A stretch of DNA of 64,000 bases from positions 220,794 to 284,793 of the forward strand of contig JADHYV010000029.1 of assembly GCA_027604705.1 (NCBI GenBank), written 5' to 3'. A model generated the notes under the pieces. That model ran no database searches. It was not told where the DNA came from and was given only the letters and a program-made list of their open reading frames with translations. Numbering within the stretch: position 1 is the first letter of the stretch; each line of letters starts with the position of its first letter. Origin of the DNA: Allomyces arbusculus. Lineage: Eukaryota; Blastocladiomycota; Blastocladiomycetes; Blastocladiales; Blastocladiaceae. Of this stretch, positions 53,493 through 63,646 are shown in pieces. The translations under genes were made by a program, and so were the position numbers.

Positions 53493-55160
53493 TCAGCGTT
53501 TGCTCTCGATTTTGCGCCGGTGCGCGCGAGCGCGATGTGACCGAACCAGCGGCGAGGGGGTCGGTGGTGCTCCAATCGATGACGCAGCAGTAGACGGCGG
53601 CGTGGCAGCGGTCGTGGTCCCGGCGGCTGAGAGCGCTACGACCACAGGTTCCTTGGTCAGCGGTGGCAATGGTGGCGGAAGGGGTTCACTGGGCGGGGCG
53701 AGCGGGTCCTCGACTGTATCATTCAGCACGTGCTCCTTCTTTGTCGCCCTCTTCGTCGCGGTCTTAAGCGCGGCCTTTCTGGTCGCGCCCACCGGCATCT
53801 TGGCCGCCGCTGGTGCGACGTCGAGCGCCTTGGCGGGAGCCGACGGCTCAGAACCCTGCAGTCTCCTCGGCGGTCGCGGCACACTCGTCGGCGCTGCGGC
53901 GCCAAACCGCAACAAAACGTTCCCAACCAACTCGTAGGCCATCCTCCGGCGGAACACGGCCTGCATGCGCTGCGCGAAAGTGGTCGGCGCGACCGGTAAT
54001 CCAAGCATCTTGCACACGCCAAAAGCGACCGTGAACACGCCACAACTCGACCCGTCCGACTGCGTGCACCCGTGTCGCGGCTGCCGCAGCGCCATGTGGT
54101 CGAGCGAGTCCCCCGCCGACACGGTAATCGGATCGACAGGCCCGGCCTCGTCGGGCACAGCATGTTTCGTTGGATCGTGCGCTTCAGCCTTGAGGTACGC
54201 CGCGAGCGTGCGCAGGACTGTTTCCGCCGATGACGACGAGGGCAGCGAGTCGTATATGGACAGGACTGGCCCAGGGAACTCGATCGTCGCGAGCGCCCAG
54301 TGTCGATTATTGAAGTTGATGGGCACGACGAGGAGACGGTACTTGGACGCTGGCGCGCGCAGCCAGGTTCGGACGCGGTCGTACCCGTGCGCAGCAAACT
54401 GCGGGTAAAAGAACGTGTTGAAGACGTGCACGTTGGCCGCGTCGGTGACACGCTGCCATGTGCGCGCGAGAAAGGCCATGATGATCTCGTCGTTGAGCCA
54501 TTGGTCGGTAACGAGCGCTTCGATGTCGCTGCGCCGAATCACGTATTTCTGATCGACGGCGTTGATGATGGCAGTCGGTGGAACCTGCTCGCCGCCGCGG
54601 CGGGGGGAAATGGTGGCGAGGTAGGCGTCGAGTTGCGCGTCTTGCGCGCGAGAGAGCGTGAACGGGTTAGGGAAGGCGGCAGCGTCGTGGACGAGGTCGG
54701 CGGTGGATCGCCACGGCGCGGGTGCGGTTGAGAGAGCCGGGTCGTCGTCGTCGTCGCTGTCGTCGTCAGACGAGGACAGAAGTGAAATGACTTCGACAGG
54801 TTTCCTTTTCGACGCAGGTTTGGACGGCACCGCGGTGGAGAGTGGGCGCGCAGGGCTCTTGCTGCGAGCAGAACGGCGAGCGTGTCGCGGCGGTGCGCTC
54901 GTCGCGGCGGGCACGGCCTGTCGCAAGCTCGCCACGTCAAACGCGTCGGTCGTCTTCGCAGCTTGGGTCATGGTTGATCGTGGTCGCGCTTTCGACGGGC
55001 GTGCCCTTGCAATGGGCGTCGAGTCTGGCGAGGGTGGCACGCCGCGGTTACGCAAACTGCGTCGAGGTGCCGGCAAAACGAGGACCTTGACCGCCGGGGT
55101 GCTGGGGCGCGTCGCTGGTCGCTTGGAAGGAAGCGGCGACTGGTCACCGTCTAGATTCAT
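53493..55160 (-). CDS. Ulp1/SENP-type SUMO protease
   Basis: An intronless frame of 555 residues starting MNLDGDQSPL. The N-terminal ~160 residues are basic and disordered and include VEVISLL (122-128) followed at once by a Ser/Asp run (to ~140), a classic SUMO-interacting motif with an acidic flank. The C48 peptidase domain spans about 200-430: DQWLNDEIIMAFLA, the catalytic His287 (NFNNRHWALATI), Asp304 (SIYDSL), the oxyanion Gln367 and the nucleophile Cys373 (TQSDGSSCGVF). It matures SUMO and removes it from targets, probably in the nucleus. The Lys/Ala/Pro-rich C-terminal tail (about 430-555) is unusual, since Ulp1 proteases often end with the catalytic domain. The ATG at 54971 (MTQAAKTT) is an alternative start, given how close the upstream bL32m gene lies. 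Confidence 0.92.
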   Translation of the reverse strand: MNLDGDQSPLPSKRPATRPSTPAVKVLVLPAPRRSLRNRGVPPSPDSTPIARARPSKARPRSTMTQAAKTTDAFDVASLRQAVPAATSAPPRHARRSARSKSPARPLSTAVPSKPASKRKPVEVISLLSSSDDDSDDDDDPALSTAPAPWRSTADLVHDAAAFPNPFTLSRAQDAQLDAYLATISPRRGGEQVPPTAIINAVDQKYVIRRSDIEALVTDQWLNDEIIMAFLARTWQRVTDAANVHVFNTFFYPQFAAHGYDRVRTWLRAPASKYRLLVVPINFNNRHWALATIEFPGPVLSIYDSLPSSSSAETVLRTLAAYLKAEAHDPTKHAVPDEAGPVDPITVSAGDSLDHMALRQPRHGCTQSDGSSCGVFTVAFGVCKMLGLPVAPTTFAQRMQAVFRRRMAYELVGNVLLRFGAAAPTSVPRPPRRLQGSEPSAPAKALDVAPAAAKMPVGATRKAALKTATKRATKKEHVLNDTVEDPLAPPSEPLPPPLPPLTKEPVVVALSAAGTTTAATPPSTAASSIGAPPTPSPLVRSHRARAHRRKIESKR

Positions 55161-55178
55161 CGCAGCGACGTGATCGCG

Positions 55179-55622
55179 TCAGTCCGCGTTTAGAGATTGA
55201 CGTGGTCGGCGGCCAAGACAACCTGTGCTTGCCAGCACGGTCCAGCCCAACCAGCCGCCGAGTCGATGCGGTTTCTGATCCATGAGGACTGGCGCACAGT
55301 GTCGCTTGCACGACGCGGTTTTTGCACCCGGGGCAGATTAGGATGTGCTGCACGGATCGCGGCGCGCGAGGGCGCCAGAGGGCCGTGCTTGACTGGATTC
55401 AATATTCATCGCCATGGTTGCCGGTCGAGCTGGTGGTGCACGCTTGGCGGGGACAAATGCGGATACCTGCACTCGGGGCGCTGCGCTTCTTCTGCAGGCG
55501 CTTGGTGCCCATGATCGTTTCCGTCGGCGCGAGACACGTTCGTGCTGTTGGCGGTGTCGGGTGCGAGACAAACCGATGCGGCGTGGGACAGGTGCGGTGC
55601 CACTAGAGCGCGTCGCAGTCAT
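55179..55622 (-). CDS. Probable mitochondrial ribosomal protein bL32m
   Basis: Small exons rebuilt from frame and motif: 55604-55622, 55442-55544, 55290-55387 and 55179-55222, about 87 residues. The start MTATRSTRTCLA looks like a short targeting peptide. It is followed by APTETIMGTKRLQKKR, comparable to the basic mature N-terminus of bL32, and by the zinc ribbon CPGCKNRVVQATLCASC, whose last Cys appears only after splicing out 55223-55289. The spacing CxxC-x9-CxxC is that of mitochondrial bL32. The second intron (55388-55441) would be only 54 bp and its donor is uncertain; a better-looking donor at 55466 breaks the frame. The identity rests on the ribbon and the basic N-terminus. The gene ends 18 bp before the SUMO-protease start. 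Confidence 0.5.
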
Positions 55623-55790
55623 GTGCAAGCAAGTGACGCGTTGATGTGCCTTTCCCGTCCGCCGAGGCGGCCTTTCGCGGTCACGCCGGCACTGGACCTG
55701 CCGGACGCAGGTTCGAACTCGTTGATCGTTGCGGCCGACGTCCTGAGCAGGAAACGCTAACAAAAGCCGGCGCCAACGACCGCCGCCAGC

Positions 55791-57030
55791 ATGAGCGCAC
55801 TACCCGCACTCGACGGCGCCATGGCCTCAGAGCACGATCCAGCTGCGCGATCAGGCACCGCGGCCAACGCGGCAACTATCTTTGCCGATGTCTGTCGCGC
55901 CAGCTCCACCCATGTCCATCATCAACCCGCTGACCAAAGCCACCAGTCCACCAGCTCGAGTCGCACCTCTACCACCGCCTTGGCCATGTCCCAGTTTTTG
56001 AAAAGAACGCCGCTACGCTCGCGGCGCTGCGACAAGCCGTTGATGAAGACCGCCGGCTCCTGAGCGACCTGGCCACGGATCGACAGCTCTACGCGGCAGA
56101 GCAGCACGATCTCGAGCAGCAAGGTGGGAGTTCAGGTTTTCGTGGCCGTGGTGTTCATTGCCCCCATCTTATGCCGTCCACTGTTCTGCGTTGCTGCAAG
56201 TCATGCACCTGTCATCGGTTCTTGCCGCTCAGCAGGTGTCCCCATCCACTCTGTCTAAGCAGGGCGCACAGGCACTCGATGCGCTCGTCGACTTGGCCAT
56301 GCTCTTGGAACTGGGCTCGGTCGCCACGTCCAGGTTTGGTGACTCAGTCTGCGTTGCTCCTATTTTCGCGAATCGCTCACGCTCTTGATCTGTTTGGATT
56401 TGTAGCTACAAGACGGCCTTGACCGACATGGACCTCGCTGACTATGCTACTCTTCGCGACGCGATCCACGACACTGCCTTTCTCGAGCAGATTCACGCGG
56501 AGCACACGGCACTCGCCTCCGTGCACGACCAGTGGTCCGAGTAAGCGCGTCTCCTGCTCGCCCCCTGGTCCGTGATGCGCATCCTCACCCCTATCTTCTC
56601 CACCAGTTTCGTCGCCGCGTCCGCACACGACGTCGACGAAAAGCGCGGTCTGGAGCGCGAACAGGCCGCGAGTATCCAGACTTTGCGCGTCAAGCGCGAC
56701 GAGTACTTGCACCGCGCTAATGCGCTGGCCTTGCCGCCGCGCGACGTGCGGTACCCGTACGTGGCCGAACTCGCGCGCGAAGTGCGGCAACTCGAGACCA
56801 AACTCGACGAGTTAAAGGCGCAACTGAACGTGTTTCAGGGGATTCCACCGGACCGCGTGCTGGTGCAGTTGCAGTTGGAAGAGGCTAAGCGCGAGCTTGT
56901 ACGGATTCATGTCAATGTGTCTCGTTCTGGCGTTTGAAGACTGACTGACAACTGACAATTGGGATTGTAGATTTCGCTCAAAGCGCGCCGTGAAGAGCTG
57001 CTCATGGACATTGCAAAGTTTCTGGCTTAG
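55791..57030 (+). CDS. HAUS1: Augmin complex subunit 1 (HAUS1)
   Basis: Six exons (55791-55889, 55955-56123, 56201-56333, 56406-56540, 56607-56910 or -56916, 56971-57030) give about 299 residues, near the 278 of human HAUS1. The protein is almost wholly coiled coil after residue 60. An N-terminal calponin-like piece reads IFADLESHLYHRLGHVPVFE. The C-terminal signature LQLEEAKREL mirrors the VKIEEAKRELD of animal HAUS1. Augmin recruits gamma-tubulin to pre-existing microtubules for branching nucleation in the spindle. Phases agree across all five introns. The assignment is by pattern, not by strong sequence identity, so another coiled-coil spindle protein cannot be fully excluded. Confidence 0.7.
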
Positions 57031-57160
57031 CCGGCCCGATTGTTTGCATCAACAGATTAATCAAAACATGATGTGTAATGTACTCTTGAGAACAGTAGGA
57101 AAACAATGGAAACCTAAATGTCAAAGAATCAAATCAACACGACGACGACGCCTTGCCATA

Positions 57161-60100
57161 TCACTCGCCGAGCAACTTGGCCTCGAGCGCTTCGCGCGCG
57201 GCACGCTCCTCGTCCAAAGCCGCACGCAGCGTCGCCACCTCCCGCCGCAACGCCACGATCGCCGCCCACATGTCCTCATCCTTGCCTACCGAGACCGCAA
57301 CCTCACGCGTCGGCGACCGCGCAGGCGACCGCGAGGGTGACCGCGGCGGGACAACCGGTGTCGGTGACACCGACCGACCACGAATCGATTCCGGGCGCGG
57401 CGCAACGGGCGGCGCCGGGGACGGCGACCGACCACGCGTCGATTCCGGACGCGGCGCGACAGCGGGAGCCATCACGGGGGACGTCGGCTTGGCCGGCACC
57501 GCGGGCGGGTTTTGCGGCCGGACGGGGGCGACGGGAGGCGACGCCGGCACGTCGTCCATGCCCTCGTGGTAATCCTCTTCGGGTACCGTAATCCCGAGCC
57601 CCATCGCGGGTACCGAAGGCGGCGGCGACACGGGCGCGACCGGCGGCGAGCGCGGGGGCGCGACAGGCGATGCGGACCGCGCAGGCGATGCCGGCCGCAC
57701 GGGCGAATCGGCGAGTTCCGGCGAGGACGCACGGATCGGCGACGCGTGCCGCGGACGGTCCGGCACCACCGGCGCAGCTGCCATCGCCGTCGACGGCGTC
57801 CGCGACGGCACGGGCGTAGACCGCGTGCGCGCAGCGGGACTCGCCGAGACGACGGGCGGGACGGGCGCGTGCTGCGAACCAGTCGAGTTTTCGCGTTCCG
57901 GTTGAGGCGAGTCCGGTTGGCTCGTTGACTTGCGCGGCGTCGGGGCGTGCGGCGAGTCTGTCGAGTTCTCGCGCTCCGGGTGCGGCGAGTCCGGGTGGCT
58001 CGAGGGCTTCCGCGTCGGCATCGGTGGGATGAATCCGAACAGCGGCTTAGCACCGGGCAAAGCCGGACGGGGACCAGTGGCCGGGCCGCCGCCGGCCAGC
58101 GATGCCTGCAGCGAGGCAATGGCCGAGGAGACGCGGCCGCGACCCGCGACGGGGGACGTGGACGAAGCCTTAGAGAGCGTTGGCTTCGGAGCGACGGCGG
58201 GGCGCGGCGCGGCATGCGACGGGACAGGAGACGCTGGTTTGGAAGGAGGGTGCGTCGGAACGGGAGCTGGAGCGGGGGTCTGAACCTCGACCTTGCTCGC
58301 CGGCGCAGAGGCCGCCGGTTCGTGGTGCAGCGACTCGGACGAGGCCGTCACGGCACCCGGCGCGGTCGTCTGTGCGCCCGATGCGAGATGGCGCATGTTA
58401 GTCGGGCGGCGCTTCTGCTGAGCGGGTCGCGCCTTGGTGAGCGGCGTCAGTACGGGGCCCGCGGCTGGGATCGCGACGGGCCGCGGCTGCTCGGTGACGT
58501 GCGTCGACTCGGCGTGCGAGTCTTGGGTTGCGTCTTCGGACTCGGTCGCCGGCGCGCCCAAAGAGTCGGACGACGCCATGATCGACGCGTGCTCGTGCGC
58601 GTCCGGCTCGCTGTTCGTATCAGCCTGAGTGGGTTCTGGGTTCAACGGCTCGTCTTGTGCATCTTGGTCATGACTCGGAGTCACTGCCGCCTCGCGCGTG
58701 TCCTGCTTGGGCGAATTCACGATCGCAGTAGTTCCGTTTGCAGATACCACAGACGCCGGGCGACTCGAGACCGAAATTGAGTCCTGCGACGACTGCAGCT
58801 GATCGTCGTGCGAAGCCTCGGCCAATTCCGACTCGCGACGGCGCGCTTTGAGCAACCCAGCCGGGGGGCGCGGGAGCGACGGCATCCGCGCGTGTCCCGC
58901 CTGTTGCGCGCGAGCGCTCGAGAGCGCCGGCGCCGGCGCGGTCATGGGAGGAGGAGTCGCCGGCAGCGGCGGCGTCGACACGGGCGCGGGAGCGGCGGGT
59001 GGAGTCGCCGGCTTGGAGGTCGTGGCACGCAGCGGCGGGAAACAGCCCATGGCAATCCCTGGCATCGGAATCCCGCCCATGGTCAGGCCGGCGGCACGCC
59101 GCGAGACTGTGCCCTGGCCGGGGGGCGACGAGGCGATTGAGTCGGTGTCGTCGGTCGACGCGGTGGGTTCAGGCGAGGGGGCCAATGGAGCGGCCGGTGC
59201 GGGCGTCTATCGTGGATCAGAGCAGGGTCGAGGGTGAGCATGACCAGAATCAAAATGTACGCGCTGAACGGGTCCAATAAAGAAGATTGCTTACCTCGGC
59301 AACAGACACTGACGACGTCGGCCGCTTCTTGGTTACGGCGGGCATGCCACCAAACAGCGCCCCGAGCCCCATGCCGACGCGCACGCCAATCGCGGCCAAC
59401 TTCTTCTCGCGCGCGTCAGAATCTTTTTCGACAAGCTTGACATGGTTGGCCGGGAAAATGCCGATCTGGCCGTCGACTTCGCCGCGGTACCAGCCGCGCA
59501 CTCCAATATCGGTGGAGAGCACCGAGACGGTGGTGCCGGCGACAAGATTAAGCTCGTCAGCGTTCTGCGGCGCGTAATCGTAAAGCACGCGCGCCGGCTG
59601 CGGCTCCTCGGGTTTCTCGACTGCAATCGACGCGTCGTCGATAGCCCCTTTATCTGCCGTGTCGTCCGTCGCGTCGTCGGCAGCAGGTGTAGCCGGAACC
59701 GGGTCGACCACTGTGCTCGTGCGATGGGTCGCCGTCGCCTTGGTTTCGGGCACGGGCTTGTTGAGCGCGGCCGGGGGAGCGGCCGGTGGAGCGGCAGCAG
59801 GTGCGGAGCGCGCAGGCTCGGGCGCCGATGCGATCACGGGCACGACGGGTGGGGGCGGCGGGAGAGCGGCCTTGGGTGCGGGCGGCGGGCGCCTCGGCGC
59901 AGGCGACGTGGAAGGCGGGTCGGTGGGCGACACAAACTAGAGAAGCAGACGGGTGAAGAGCAGGGAGCGCCGTGAGTACGCGTCGTTCATGATGACGCGC
60001 GGGAGCTCGGTACGACACGCACGTTGGACGGGAACCAGCCCTCTTGGCCCGTGGCGAGGTCGCGGCCCATGAGCCACTCGGCATCGTCGCCGCCGTCGAG

Positions 60101-60211
60101 GACCTGGACAATGGCGCCCGGCACAAGCGCGAGCTCGTCGTCACGCTGCGGGTCGTAGTCAAAGTCGGCGCGCACGTAGACGGCGTCGTCGTCGTAGTTG
60201 GTGTCGGCCAT
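57161..60211 (-). CDS. SH3 adaptor resembling CIN85/CD2AP
   Basis: Three exons (60023-60211, 59295-59936, 57161-59206; introns of 86 and 88 bp) give 958 residues. SH3-1 spans about 12-65 (VRADFDYDPQRDDELAL ... EGWFPSN, completed across the splice as FPSN/FV). SH3-2 spans about 176-234 (RVLYDYAPQNADELNLVAG ... GIFPANHVKLVE). The rest is a very long Pro/Ser/Ala-rich region with many PxxP and repeated RxxSP-like units, and the last ~37 residues form a coiled coil (AAIVALRREVATLRAALDEE). Tandem SH3s, a proline-rich middle and a C-terminal coiled coil are the plan of CIN85/CD2AP, scaffolds of endocytosis and cortical actin. Those usually have three SH3 domains; here there are two. Function at the cell cortex is inferred. 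Confidence 0.82.
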
Positions 60212-60954
60212 CTTGTCTTGTTCAAAGTCGCGTGTTGGCGTGCCGGGGCACTTGGCGCGCGTGGCAGGGGGCTGGTCGTGTCGTGCTCGGTGCGCGGCGA
60301 TGGTTGCACCGCGATTGGTCGCGACGGTGTGCTTCGAGCGAGCTGGCGTCGCAGCGCGTCGTCGCTGTCCAAGAGGTGCCGGCAGTGCAGGCCGAGGTTT
60401 GCGCGCGCGGCGCGGTCGGGGCGATGGCGTCGATGGCCGCGGTGGGCGGTGGGGTGGGCGGTGGGCGGTGGGGTGCGCGATCCGGCGCTGGATCTCGCGC
60501 GCCCTCCGAAGCGGATGCAGCATGCCAGCAGCCAAAACCGTGTGCAGCGCCCGCGTGCGGCAAGGTTTCCCAGAGCTCGTTTGCACAGAAATCGGCCCAC
60601 GCCACGCCCCAGAACCCCGCACACAAAGAAGGTCCACACACAAGGCGCGCCACACGAACCGGCCAACGCATCGGATGCGGCCGTCGAGCGAGTGCCACGC
60701 AGACGGCGCGCGTGCAGCTGGTCGCGACCGGACGCACGCGCAGAGCAGCAAGAGTCCGAGCACGGCAACGGCGACCGCGACGACGGCGGCCAGCGACGAC
60801 GGCAACCGACGCGACTGCCCGCACCCCGCGCGCGCGCGCCTGAGCGCCCACACCAGCTGCACGCCGCGACCTGCCAGGGACCGCCGACCAATCGCTGCAC
60901 AACCACCATCTCGACCACCGACCCGGCGACATTCGCTCAACCCACGCCGCCGCC
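60212..60954. other. Divergent promoter region, SH3 adaptor / dynein LIC
   Basis: 743 bp between divergent starts. Short GGGGTG-type direct repeats near 60.44-60.48 kb. No gene was recognised. Confidence 0.4.
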
Positions 60955-62859
60955 ATGTCCTTCTCCGCCGCGGCCCGGCCCAACGGCGTTGCCGCGCCCG
61001 TCATGTCGCTCGGCACGGCCACTGGCACGCAGTCGGCCGACGACGGCGCCGGCCTCTGGTCGAGCATCCTGCGCGCCACGTCGGCGTCCAAGAGCCTGCC
61101 GTGCAAGACCGTGTTGCTGCTTGGCGACAACCAGGCCGGGAAGTCGGCCATCATCGACCACATTGGCGACCCGCAGTCGTCCAACGTCAAGGAGGCCTCG
61201 GGACCCTCCAAAGACCTCGCGCTCTCCTACTCGTATTCCAACTTGAAGGACGAGGAGAACGAGGACACGATCGCGCGCCTCGGCTTCTTCCAGGTCGCGT
61301 CGCCGCACCCGACCTACCGCAACCTGCTCTTCCTCAACAAGCACAAGGTCGCTGACCTCATGGCCATCATCGTGCTCGACTGGGCCAAGCCCTGGCGCTG
61401 GCTCGAGCAGCTGCAGGCCTGGCTCGCCACGCTCGAAGACATTATCCAGGCCGTCGTCGACGCCGAGGACGCCAAACTCGCCGCGCAGCAGCAGCAAGCC
61501 GCCGCCGCGCAGGCCAATGGCCGTCGATCGCGCACGCCCGTCGCCAATGGCGGTACCGGCGACCCAATGGATGTGGACGATGACGAGGACGGCACCGACG
61601 CTGCGGGTCCGCTCTCGTGGTACGAGCAGCTCTGCCAGCAGAACCAAAAGTTTTTCCAAGAGTACCTCGAACCCGCCGTCGCCGCGGGCGATAACGCGTC
61701 CATGGCCTCATCGGTTGCACACTCGACACTTCTCTTGCCCGCGACGCAGGGCCAGCCCATTGCCTTGCCGCTCGGCCAGGGCGTCTTGACCAAGAACCTC
61801 GGCATCCCCATTGCTATTGTGTGCACCAAAGTTCGTTGCTTCTCCTTTGATCGGTCGTCGCACGATACGCGCGAGGATGGCCTGCTCGCGACACGCGCTC
61901 ACTCAAAAACGCCTCCTCGACCTAGTCCGATCTGCAAAACAACCTGGCAAGGGACAATGGCTGGGACGACGACAAGTTTGACTACATTCAGCAAGTCATG
62001 CGCGCGATTGGCCTGCAATGTGCGTCGCGCACCAGATTTATTCTGCTTCTCTGTGCCGCTTTGCAACGACTAACCCTCGGCATTTGTCGACCACCGAGTA
62101 GACGGCGCCTCGCTCTTCTACACGACCATGTCGAAGCCGTCGACGTTTGCCCTGCTGCGCGCCTACTTGCAGCACCGCCTCTTCCCGCCGCAGCACACGT
62201 CGGCGACCACGACGCACGTCTTCCCGCACCGCGCCAACATCATCGACCGCGACACGGTCTTTGTGCCCTCCGGCTGGGATTCGCGCGGCAAGATCAACCT
62301 GTTACGCGACGACAACCCCTTCCCGTTCGACGCCTACACGGTCCCGGATCTGTCGCAAGACGCCAAGGACCAGTACGCGGCCATGGTCCCGCCGCCGTCG
62401 GGACTTGCCGCCGCGGCACCCGCGGTCGTTGTGGCCCCACCTGCCGTCACCGCCATGGACGAGCAGGCCTTTTTGGAACGGCAGCTCGCGGCCCTGCGCG
62501 CGTCAGTCTCGTCGTCGGTGCTCCCGGACGCACAGCTCGCGCGACTCACGCGCGCCAGTACGCCTGGACCGGCATCGGCGGGTGCACCGGGTGGCGCGCG
62601 GTCAGCCAGTGGTCCCGCGCCCACTGCCGCTGCCGCTGCTGCAGCGGCTGCAGCGGCCGCCGCGGCCGGCGACCAGAATGCCGTGCTCGCCAACTTTTTC
62701 CAGTCGCTGCTCAGTTCGCGCAACCCGGCGGCCGGTGCCGGTGGCGCCAATGGCACGGGCAACCCGTCGCCGACACTCGCAGCCGCAGGGCTCGTTCGGC
62801 CCGTCGCGCCGCTGGCGCGTACCGGGTCAGTGCCGCCGCCGCAAGACGAGGCGCGCTGA
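60955..62859 (+). CDS. Cytoplasmic dynein light intermediate chain
   Basis: Three exons (60955-61830, 61926-62019, 62102-62859; introns of 95 and 82 bp) encode 575 residues. The N-terminal G-like fold has a P-loop (LLLGDNQAGKSAI, near 55-62), VLDWAKPWRWLEQLQ, and, across the splices, IPIAIVCTK/SDLQNNLARD and DYIQQVMRAIGLQ/YGASLFYT, all typical of dynein LIC. IIDRDTVFVPSGWDS and KINLLRDD follow. The C-terminal half is Ala/Pro-rich and disordered, with a helix (MDEQAFLERQLAAL) that resembles the adaptor-binding helix. LIC binds the dynein heavy chain and cargo adaptors; the similar dynein-2 LIC works in intraflagellar transport, and sequence alone does not fully separate them, although the disordered adaptor-binding tail favours dynein-1. 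Confidence 0.92.
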
Positions 62860-63646
62860 GGTCGCGGCATCCGACATGGCTTCATATTGTTTTCTTTTTT
62901 TTTGCACAGGGGCGAACCAAATGGACCGATGTTTGTTTTGATAGTTATGTACACAAGATTGCTGCCTGACCACGACCAACGACTGCTGTCTGCATCGTCG
63001 CGTCGCGTCGCACTTGACCAGCGAGCCCTCCTCATCACGACCATTGTGAGCTGGCCAAGGAACATGGCGGTGGCGTTTGCACGTGGTCAACTATATTTAT
63101 GCACGAGCAGACTGCACCACATCCACACGCTCTCACGCCTCCAACGTGTAAACGCAAGAGAGGAGGGACGGTTGGCGAAACCAAATCCATCACAGTCACA
63201 GCAGTCACAGCAGACACGCGACACAAACGATCAACAACACAATCACAATCAACAACACAATCAGCACTCTCATCCAAAAACTACTTGACGCGCCGCATCA
63301 CAGCCATGTGCAACATGTTCATTGTGGATGGCATGAGCTCCTCCTGCTGTGGCACCTGCAACAACAGAACCCAACTGACATGGGCAAAATCAATCGAATG
63401 AGCCTTCAGCATTAAAGACCTTGAGCAAAATCCCGAGATAAGATTTTTCCCAAGGTTTTTGACATCTACTGCCTCAACTCAAATTTACAGTAAGTCACAT
63501 GGAGTTTCATGGGGGCTCCCACAAAATTCACACAAGGAAAGGTTTAGGTTCACCCCTGTTCCCATCGGAGTTAAATGCTTTTGACGATATCATCGGAAAG
63601 AGTGTCCAAAAAGACGCCTGTGTGCATATTATGGCAAAAAAGTTCG
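62860..63646. other. Subtelomeric sequence without recognised gene
   Basis: After the dynein LIC 3' end, composition shifts to AT-richer sequence from about 63.1 kb, with a CAACACAATCA-type short repeat near 63.23-63.26 kb. A lone GGTTTAGGTT copy occurs at 63541-63550, before the terminal array starts. No gene or transposon could be named. Confidence 0.4.

Noticed and set aside
55646-55760. GGTTCGAACTC resembling a tRNA B box
   Set aside because: No A box, acceptor pairing or cloverleaf could be found around it.
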